Of a DNA stretch of 38,241 nt, positions 33,410-38,241 are shown piece by piece. Location of the stretch: NCBI GenBank assembly GCA_005777235.1, contig SXND01000019.1, positions 1 to 38,241 on the forward strand, written 5' to 3'. The stretch is from Pseudomonadota bacterium (GTDB taxonomy: Bacteria > Tectomicrobia > Entotheonellia > Entotheonellales > Entotheonellaceae). A program made the position numbers and the translations under genes. Numbering within the stretch: the stretch's first letter is position 1; every line of letters starts with the position of its first letter. The notes under the pieces were generated by a model, which saw only the letters and a program-made list of their open reading frames with translations, searched no databases and was not told where the DNA came from.

Positions 33410-34495
33410 ATGCGTGTCCTCCACATCATCGCGGACGGCAATCCTGGCGGTGGCACCACGCATGTCCTGCACGTCCTAGACAGCCTGACTCACACCTACA
33501 CCTGCGGCGTGATCACCCAGAGTGATTCCTATCTCTTACGTGAAGTCCAGGCACGTGGCATCCAGGCCATAGGCGTGGATTTTTTCCGTCACCGGCTCAA
33601 CCCCACGCTCCCACGGCAATTACGCTCTCTGATCACACAGTGCGCACCCCAGCTCATCCATATACACGGCGGTCGGGCCGGGCTGTGGACCACCCTCGCC
33701 GCGACAGGGCTGCCGACCATCTACACCGTGCACGGCTTTCACTTTCTGCACAAGTCACCGCTCATGCGCCGCCTGGCCATCGTCTCGGAGCGTGTGGTCA
33801 TCAGGCGAGCCTCGCGGACTATCTTTGTGTCGCACCACGATGCGCAGATTGCCCAGGCGTACAGGCTGCTAGGCCCCAGGCAACAGAGCGCGGTGATTTA
33901 CAATGGTATCGAACTGCCCACACTCCCACGCTCCATACCATCTCCCCCCGCCGGCCATCTCGGCTTCATCGGGCGTCTAGAATATCAAAAAGACCCTGGC
34001 CTGTTTGTCGAGATGATGTCCCATCTGCCGGGCTACACGGCCACCATGATCGGCGGTGGTGCACTCGCCGCCGCGGTCGCTGCCGACATCGCACGGCGCG
34101 GCTTGGAGGCGCGGGTGCGCCTGCTCGGCCCCTTAACGCATCGCGACACCCTAGACGTCTTGCCCAGTCTGAGCGCTCTGGTCATGACGTCGCGTTGGGA
34201 GGGCTTGCCGCTGGTGCCGCTGGAAGCCATGTGGTACGGCATTCCCGTGGTGGCTCTGGACGTCGGCGGTCTCAGCGAAATCATTGAGGACGGGAGGCAT
34301 GGGAGGCTGCTCCAGAGTCGCTCGGCGGCAGACCTGGCCCAGGCGGTGCGTAGCGTCACCGCCGAGCACACCGTACGCGAGCGCATCATCCAGCAGGCCC
34401 GGACCCGCGTGCAGACGCTGTTCAGCGTGGACACGATGGCGGCGTCTTTGCAACAGGTGTACGAGACAGTCGTGACCGAGGCACGCCGTCGATAA
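33410..34495 (+). CDS. GT4-family glycosyltransferase
   Basis: This 361-residue GT-B fold retaining glycosyltransferase shows an N-terminal MRVLHIIADGNPGGGTTHV, the donor-phosphate segment FIGRLEYQKDPGL and the EX7E motif in SRWEGLPLVPLEAM, followed by GIPVVALDVGGLSEII. It is a single-domain enzyme, not related closely to the GT4 halves of the upstream array. ATG 33410 gives the normal N-terminus; an in-frame ATG at 33386 and a codon at 33356 are possible but add residues without similarity. It probably belongs to the same glycan pathway, beyond the lipoprotein gene and its terminator. Confidence 0.88.
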   Translation: MRVLHIIADGNPGGGTTHVLHVLDSLTHTYTCGVITQSDSYLLREVQARGIQAIGVDFFRHRLNPTLPRQLRSLITQCAPQLIHIHGGRAGLWTTLAATGLPTIYTVHGFHFLHKSPLMRRLAIVSERVVIRRASRTIFVSHHDAQIAQAYRLLGPRQQSAVIYNGIELPTLPRSIPSPPAGHLGFIGRLEYQKDPGLFVEMMSHLPGYTATMIGGGALAAAVAADIARRGLEARVRLLGPLTHRDTLDVLPSLSALVMTSRWEGLPLVPLEAMWYGIPVVALDVGGLSEIIEDGRHGRLLQSRSAADLAQAVRSVTAEHTVRERIIQQARTRVQTLFSVDTMAASLQQVYETVVTEARRR

Positions 34496-34634
34496 CACGG
34501 CGCCATCCGTTTATGCCGGTATGCTTGACAATGAAGCGGGCCTTGTGGCAGAGTGCGAACACGTAATGCATGACCCTCATCATGGTGATTGTACGCTATA
34601 TGAACGCCACGACCACCAAGAGAGGAAAGTCCGC

Positions 34635-34651
34635 TTGCTCCTCAGGAGCAA
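34635..34651. repeat. Left-end hairpin of the RHH-tnpB element
   Basis: Perfect stem TTGCTCC / GGAGCAA with loop TCA. The related hairpin at 38159-38173 has stem TGCTCC / GGAGCA. Confidence 0.7.
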
Positions 34652-34691
34652 TAGAACTGCATTGCAATCTACGATGATGTACAATTGCGTC

Positions 34692-34838
34692 ATGGAAACC
34701 ACACAGGCTAGCAGCATGCGTCTGACGTTCGAAGCCAAGCGCCTCTTGCGAGCCCTCGCGACGCAGTCAGGTATGAGCATGACCGCGGTCCTCGAAATTA
34801 TTCTCCGCGAGCAAGCCCAGCGGAAAGGCGTCCAATAG
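34692..34838 (+). CDS. Small ribbon-helix-helix-like protein encoded upstream of tnpB
   Basis: This 48-residue protein has a short strand (SSMRLTFEAKRLL) followed by two helices (FEAKRLLRALATQSG and SMTAVLEIILREQAQRK), the layout of Arc/MetJ/CopG-type ribbon-helix-helix DNA-binding proteins. The stop overlaps the tnpB start by one base (TAGTG), implying coupled translation. ATG 34692 is preferred over more distant in-frame codons because the same start (METxQASS) appears at the same spacing from the conserved left end in the second copy at 38215. Probably a repressor or end-binding protein of the element; this is inference. Confidence 0.72.
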   Translation: METTQASSMRLTFEAKRLLRALATQSGMSMTAVLEIILREQAQRKGVQ

Positions 34839-35923
34839 TGTCCATCCTGACGTATCGTTTCCGCATCAAAGATGCCTCCTCCAGGACGCACCTGCTCCGT
34901 ATGGCTGGTGCGGTCAACTACGTCTGGAATTACTGCAACGAAGTGAGCCTGTTGGCCTTCCGCAGAGACCAGACCTTTTTCACGGCCTACGATCTGCACA
35001 AGCTGACTGCTGGCACCTCCAAAGACTTGCGGCTGAGCGCCGATACGATTCAGCAAGTGTGCACCGAATATGTCACGCGTCGTACACAGTTCAAGAAGAT
35101 CAAGCTCAAGTGGTGCAGCCGCAAGCGCTCGCTCGGGTGGATTCCCTTCAAGGCCGCGTACATCCGCCTGCAAGACGACACGGTGACGTACTGCGGACAT
35201 CGGTTCCGCCTGTGGCTCTCCCGTCCGATGGCTGGGGTGGTGAAGACGGGCAGCTTCACGCAGGATGCTTGCGGGCGCTGGTACATCACTCTGCAATGCG
35301 ACGTGGCTGACGCGGCTGAGCCGGTTGGACATCTTGACCTCGGTATCGACCTGGGGTTGAAAAACCACATCGCCTGCTCTGATGGCGTCCAATACTCGCG
35401 TGCCAACCTGACGCGTCACTACGAAGAGGCGCTGGCCATGGCCCAACGGGCGCACAAGACGCGGCGCGTCAAGGCGATACATGCCAGGATTGCCAATGTC
35501 CGCAAGGATTGGACGCACAAAGCCACCACCGCCATTGCCCGGCGTGCCCAGGTGATCGTGATAGGCGATGTGTCCAGTACCACACTCATCAAGACCCGAT
35601 TTGCCAAGTCAACGTATGACGCCGCCTGGCGCATCGTCAGAAGCCAGTTGCCGTACAAAGCCAAGCGGCTTGCTGGTGTCTGTGTTGACGGCCACGAACG
35701 ATTCTCCAGTGTCACGTGCTCGGCCTGTGGCGCACGCTCTGGCCCGAGTGGACTGCGTGGCCTGGGGGTAAGAACGTGGGTATGCCCCTGCTGCGGCGTC
35801 ACGCATGAGCGCGATGTCAACGCGGCACGCAACATTCTCGCGTTCCGTAGCGGACGTGCGACGCCAAGGAAGGGAATCCCCGTCCTTGAGGGCGGGGAGG
35901 ACGTCAACTGTTATCTCGGATGA
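34838..35923 (+). CDS. tnpB: TnpB (OrfB), RNA-guided nuclease of IS200/IS605 family, full length
   Basis: This 361-residue protein has the N-terminal OrfB-type helix-turn-helix region (AGAVNYVWNYCNEVS) and a RuvC-like nuclease with D171 in DLGIDLGLKN and D326 in HERDVNAARNIL. The zinc finger is C294/C297 (CSAC) and C316/C319 (CPCC). The place of the usual RuvC-II glutamate reads VIGDVSS (no Glu), while E287 in GHERFSSVTCS sits seven residues before the zinc finger, as in the decayed tnpB at 10869-12077. GTG start, overlapping the RHH gene. The last codons lie past the right-end hairpin, so the stop may come from flanking DNA. It looks intact and could act with a guide RNA from the element's right end. 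Confidence 0.9.
   Translation: MSILTYRFRIKDASSRTHLLRMAGAVNYVWNYCNEVSLLAFRRDQTFFTAYDLHKLTAGTSKDLRLSADTIQQVCTEYVTRRTQFKKIKLKWCSRKRSLGWIPFKAAYIRLQDDTVTYCGHRFRLWLSRPMAGVVKTGSFTQDACGRWYITLQCDVADAAEPVGHLDLGIDLGLKNHIACSDGVQYSRANLTRHYEEALAMAQRAHKTRRVKAIHARIANVRKDWTHKATTAIARRAQVIVIGDVSSTTLIKTRFAKSTYDAAWRIVRSQLPYKAKRLAGVCVDGHERFSSVTCSACGARSGPSGLRGLGVRTWVCPCCGVTHERDVNAARNILAFRSGRATPRKGIPVLEGGEDVNCYLG
35878..35897 (+). ncRNA. Right-end hairpin, likely 3' scaffold end of the TnpB guide (omega) RNA
   Basis: Stem CCCCGTCC / GGGCGGGG with loop TTGA, then AGGACGTCAAC. In IS200/IS605 elements the guide RNA covers the tnpB 3' end to the right end, and the next ~16-20 bases of flank act as guide. The 5' end of such an RNA cannot be placed from sequence alone; only the hairpin is marked. 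Confidence 0.5.
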
Positions 35924-36011
35924 CCAGATACTTTGCATAGATGTGATGTGGGAGCAACGTACGACTGCCCCTGAAGTAACATGGCTCTCGCCCACCAGAG
36001 AGGAGCGTCGC

Positions 36012-36497
36012 ATGACCCGGAGTATCACCCTGCGGGTGAACGGCAAGGAACATACGCTAGAGGTGCCGGTGCAGCGCCTGCTGATCGACTGCCTGCGTTA
36101 CGATCTTGGGCTCACCGGTACCAAGGAAGGTTGCAGCGTCGGCGTGTGCGGCGCGTGCACGGTTCTGATCGATGACGAGATGATTAGCTCCTGCCTCACA
36201 CTGGCAATCTTGGCCGATGGCCGCGAGCTGCGCACCGTCGAAGGTTTAGCGCAAGCCGATGGCACCCTCAGCCCCGTGCAGCAAGCCTTCATCGACCATG
36301 GTGGCTTTCAGTGCGGTATCTGCACGCCCGGCATGGTAACCGCGGCGACGGCCCTACTGGAGGCGCATCCGCGGCCGAGCGAGGATGATATCAAGGAGTG
36401 GATGATGGGGAATCTGTGCCGCTGCACGGGGTATTACAAGATCATCGAGTCTATTCAGGCGGCGGCAGCGCAACTGCGTGGGGAGAGCGTGGCATGA
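36012..36497 (+). CDS. [2Fe-2S] subunit of a molybdenum hydroxylase (CoxS/XDH small-subunit type)
   Basis: This 161-residue protein carries two [2Fe-2S] clusters: ligands C41, C46, C49 and C61 (CSVGVCGAC...C) in the ferredoxin-like domain, and C101, C104, C136 and C138 (CGIC...CRC) in the helical domain. It passes electrons between the molybdopterin and FAD subunits of CO dehydrogenase/xanthine dehydrogenase-type enzymes. ATG 36012 is preceded by AGAGGAG. It overlaps the FAD subunit gene by ATGA. The molybdopterin large subunit is not in the window, so the substrate cannot be inferred. Confidence 0.93.
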   Translation: MTRSITLRVNGKEHTLEVPVQRLLIDCLRYDLGLTGTKEGCSVGVCGACTVLIDDEMISSCLTLAILADGRELRTVEGLAQADGTLSPVQQAFIDHGGFQCGICTPGMVTAATALLEAHPRPSEDDIKEWMMGNLCRCTGYYKIIESIQAAAAQLRGESVA

Positions 36498-37378
36498 ATC
36501 CCTTCCACTATTACACGCCCGACACCCAGGACGAACTGTTGACGCTGTTGCAGCAGTATGGCGACAGTGCCAAGCTCATGGCCGGTGGTACGGCCCTGGT
36601 CATTATGATGAAGCAGCGCCTCGTGGTGCCTGAGGCGTTGATCAGCCTACACCGCCTTCCTGGCCTGGCGGCGGTGCGTGAGGCGGACGGTTCCGTGCAT
36701 CTCGGCGCGCTCCTGACCCATCGCGGTGCGGAACTCTCGCCCCTCCTGCAAGCACGCCTGCCAGTCCTGGCCGAGACGTATCGCCATGTGGCGACGGTGC
36801 GCATTCGTAACGTGGCCACGGTGGGTGGCTCCATTGCGCACGCTGATCCGAACCAGGATCCGCCCGTGACGCTGTTGGCTTTCGATGCACGGGTGCAGAT
36901 GACCTCCACGGCTGGCAGTCGTGAAGTCCCTCTCGTCGATTTTTTTACGGATTATTATGAGACCGTGCTGCGCCCTGATGAGTTATTGACCGGGCTGCGC
37001 GTGCCTATACCCGCACCACATACGGGGAGCGTCCACCTCAAATTTCTCCCCCGCACGGCGGATGATTATGCCACGGTCGGCGTGGCGGCGACTGTGCAGA
37101 TTGATCCCAGCACGGGCACGTGTCAGACCTGTCGTATCGCGTTGGGTAGCGTGGGCTCCACGCCGCTCCGGGCCCAACAAGCCGAAGCGCTGGTACAAGG
37201 GCAAGCGCTCTCCACAGCCTTGCTGCGTGAGGCGAGCGCTGTGGCCCAACAACAGACCGATCCGCTCAACGATACGCGTGGGTCGGCGTCGTATAAACGT
37301 GCTATGGCTGGCGTGTTCGTGCGCCGTGCCTTGGAGCAAGCCTGGCAACACGCGATGGGGACGGTCGCTGGCAGTTGA
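36494..37378 (+). CDS. FAD-binding subunit of a molybdenum hydroxylase (CoxM type)
   Basis: This 294-residue protein has FAD-contacting glycine motifs AGGTALV (30-36) and ATVGGSIAHADPNQD (108-122), and the C-terminal CO-dehydrogenase flavoprotein domain (LKFLPRTADDYATVGVAA and onward). It forms a complex with the preceding [2Fe-2S] subunit and a large molybdopterin subunit. The latter is normally adjacent, but IS-derived DNA begins about 60 bases after this stop codon. The large-subunit gene could lie beyond the window or have been displaced. Confidence 0.92.
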   Translation: MNPFHYYTPDTQDELLTLLQQYGDSAKLMAGGTALVIMMKQRLVVPEALISLHRLPGLAAVREADGSVHLGALLTHRGAELSPLLQARLPVLAETYRHVATVRIRNVATVGGSIAHADPNQDPPVTLLAFDARVQMTSTAGSREVPLVDFFTDYYETVLRPDELLTGLRVPIPAPHTGSVHLKFLPRTADDYATVGVAATVQIDPSTGTCQTCRIALGSVGSTPLRAQQAEALVQGQALSTALLREASAVAQQQTDPLNDTRGSASYKRAMAGVFVRRALEQAWQHAMGTVAGS

Positions 37379-37441
37379 GGGGCTTCGATGTCCATCGCCT
37401 CAGTCGTAGGGGCGATGGCGCTTACCACAGGTACCGTAAAG

Positions 37442-37461
37442 CTCCGGCGTGCAGGCCGGAG
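37442..37461. repeat. End hairpin of the IS605-type remnant
   Basis: Perfect 7-bp stem CTCCGGC / GCCGGAG with loop GTGCAG, downstream of the tnpA fragment. A near copy with one stem mismatch and one loop change is at 38126-38145. Confidence 0.65.
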
Positions 37462-37486
37462 ATATAAGGCACTGAGCGCACAGTGC

Positions 37487-37794
37487 TCACAGGTTTCTTC
37501 TTTGGTCTTCGACGTACTGCCTAATGATGGAGAGTGGTGCCCCGCCACATGAGGCAGCAAAGTAACTCGATGACCACAGCGCGCCCTTGTAATACCGCGC
37601 GGCAATCTCTGGATGCTGTTGCCTGAGACGACGCGAGGAGACGCCTGTGAGGCTATTGACCAGTTTGGAGAGCGCCACTTTTGGCGGGTATTCCACGAGC
37701 AAATGCACGTGGTCATCCTCTCCGTTGGCTTCGACCAGGCGGGCCTCGAACTCCTGGCAGAGGCGGGCGAATAGGTCGCGCAACGTCTCATGGG
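37487..37794 (-). pseudogene. tnpA: tnpA (Y1/HUH transposase, IS200 family), 5'-truncated
   Basis: The similarity covers about the last 100 residues of an IS200/IS605 single-strand transposase: the HUH motif HVH in DDHVHLLVEYPPKVALSKLV, WSSSYFAASCGGAP, and the catalytic tyrosine in IIRQYVEDQ. The N-terminal strand and helix of TnpA are absent. The frame stays open upstream to 38107, but that part is antisense to the tnpB fragment and has no TnpA similarity. Both catalytic elements remain, but the fold is incomplete, so activity is unlikely. Confidence 0.82.
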
Positions 37795-37803
37795 TGGCTT
37801 CCG

Positions 37804-38110
37804 TGAGTTGGTGGCCTGGTGGAAGCAGAGCGAGGAATACGGCTGGCTTCAAGAGGTGCATTCCCAGGTCCTCCAGCAAGGCGTGAAGGATTTGGAACGT
37901 GCCTACACCAATCTCTTCGCTGGTCGTACTGCACCCCCACGCTATCGCAAGAAGTTTTTGGCCGATAGCTTCCGCTATCCGCAGGGCGTCAAACTGGATG
38001 GACGCCAGGTCTATCTGCCCATGATCGGCTGGGTTGAGTTCTGGGATAGTCGCCCCATCGAGGGTATGATCAAGAACGTGACCGTCTCCAGGGACGGCAC
38101 CCACCAAGGT
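37804..38110 (+). pseudogene. tnpB: tnpB fragment, truncated at both ends
   Basis: The translated segment ELVAWWKQSEEYGWLQEV, SQVLQQGVKDLERAYTNLF, DSFRYPQGVKLDGRQVYLP and IEGMIKNVTVS matches the N-terminal third of a TnpB of a different subgroup from the two other tnpB genes here. The beginning is lost at the junction with tnpA, and everything after about 38110, including the whole RuvC nuclease and zinc finger, is gone. The open frame continues to 38200 through unrelated element-end DNA. Confidence 0.8.
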
Positions 38111-38144
38111 TTTGCGGCCTGGGGGCTCCGGCGTTCAGGCCGGC

Positions 38145-38241
38145 GAGGAAAGGCCGCGTGCTCCGGAGGAGCAACAGGGTTGCCTGGTGATGCAAGATGA
38201 TAGACCATGGCGTTATGGAAACGAAACAGGCGAGCAGCAGG
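38145..38241 (+). mobile_element. Left end of a second RHH-tnpB element (cut by window edge)
   Basis: GAGGAAAG (38145-38152), hairpin TGCTCC / GGAGCA (38159-38173) and the small-gene start at 38215 repeat the layout of 34622-34692 with identical 70-base spacing. It begins directly at the end hairpin of the IS605-type remnant, suggesting nested insertion. Confidence 0.7.
38215..38241 (+). CDS. Small RHH-like protein, second copy, 5' end only
   Basis: Nine codons (METKQASSR) are visible before the window ends. They match the start METTQASSM of the RHH-like gene at 34692, at the same distance from the conserved left end. Confidence 0.6.

Larger units (their letters stand above)
34622..35908 (+). 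mobile_element. IS200/IS605-type element carrying RHH gene and tnpB
   Basis: The left side has the sequence GAGGAAAG (34622-34629) and a hairpin (34635-34651), both repeated at the window's right edge with the same 70-base distance to the small gene. The right side has the G+C-rich terminal hairpin at 35878-35897 followed by AGGACGTCAAC, resembling IS605-family right ends. There is no tnpA, so transposition would need one in trans. Boundaries are approximate. Confidence 0.65.
37442..38145. mobile_element. IS605-type remnant with truncated tnpA and tnpB
   Basis: A minus-strand tnpA fragment and a plus-strand tnpB fragment abut back to back near 37795-37804, each lacking its 5' part. The unit is flanked by matching hairpins, CTCCGGC-GTGCAG-GCCGGAG at 37442-37461 and CTCCGGC-GTTCAG-GCCGGcG at 38126-38145. 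Divergent tnpA/tnpB is the IS605 order; an internal deletion removed the region between them. Confidence 0.7.

Noticed and set aside
37795-38107. Upstream extension of the tnpA frame to a start at 38107.
   Set aside because: This part is antisense to the tnpB fragment and lacks TnpA similarity; TnpA similarity begins near 37794.

Overview
The window looks like a piece of chromosome from a GC-rich Gram-negative bacterium of an uncultivated, deltaproteobacteria- or Tectomicrobia-like lineage. That placement is a low-confidence inference. It rests on a rho-rpmE-prfA-prmC block running into a histidine operon, an ABC-type (Wzm/Wzt) surface-glycan export locus, a FAH-family plus MmgE/PrpD catabolic pair, CO-dehydrogenase-like subunits, and abundant IS200/IS605-type elements. 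No rRNA, tRNA or CRISPR array was seen.

Layout. 1-2988: housekeeping block (3' end of rho, rpmE, prfA, prmC). 3046-7185: tightly packed histidine genes hisG-hisB-hisH-hisA-hisF-hisIE; hisD, hisC and any hisZ are not in the window. 7318-10605: minus-strand group dusA, FAH-family hydrolase, MmgE/PrpD-family protein, with plausible promoters before dusA and the FAH gene. About 10859-12145: a solo tnpB element whose tnpB frame carries three in-frame stops. 12228-13073: secreted matrixin-like metalloprotease with a Gly-rich/Cys/membrane C-terminal tail. 13104-28091: glycan locus with a good sigma-70-like promoter, wzm, wzt, a methyltransferase with a long Trp-rich coiled coil, and five tandem paralogous GT2-GT4 fusion glycosyltransferases. 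28103-28276: a MITE-like inverted-repeat element and a perfect 22-bp palindrome. 28351-29187: a single-domain GT2 glycosyltransferase. 29247-33282: promoter, long leader and a large multidomain lipoprotein gene split by a one-base insertion in a 24-bp tandem duplication. 33410-34495: a GT4 glycosyltransferase. 34622-35908: an IS200/IS605-type element with a small ribbon-helix-helix-like gene overlapping a full-length tnpB. 36012-37378: [2Fe-2S] and FAD subunits of a molybdenum hydroxylase without the large subunit. 37442-38145: an IS605-type remnant in which 5'-truncated tnpA and tnpB face away from each other. 38145-38241: the left end of a second copy of the RHH-tnpB element, cut by the window edge.

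How the parts may work together. The glycan locus resembles ABC-exporter O-antigen systems in which a capping methyltransferase with a coiled coil sets chain length (the WbdD model). Unusually, coiled coils of the same Trp-rich type, followed by a basic amphipathic-looking C-terminal helix, are found on the methyltransferase and on most of the tandem glycosyltransferases. One of these coils has just been lengthened by a perfect 138-bp in-frame duplication. The start/stop overlaps and tail types suggest the array grew by duplication of a two-gene unit, followed by domain shuffling. I regard this array, possibly a scaffolded membrane-associated glycan assembly complex with a variable-length ruler, as the most novel feature here; its biochemical role is inference. 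The second theme is IS200/IS605 elements in several stages of life: apparently intact, stop-decayed, internally deleted and nested.
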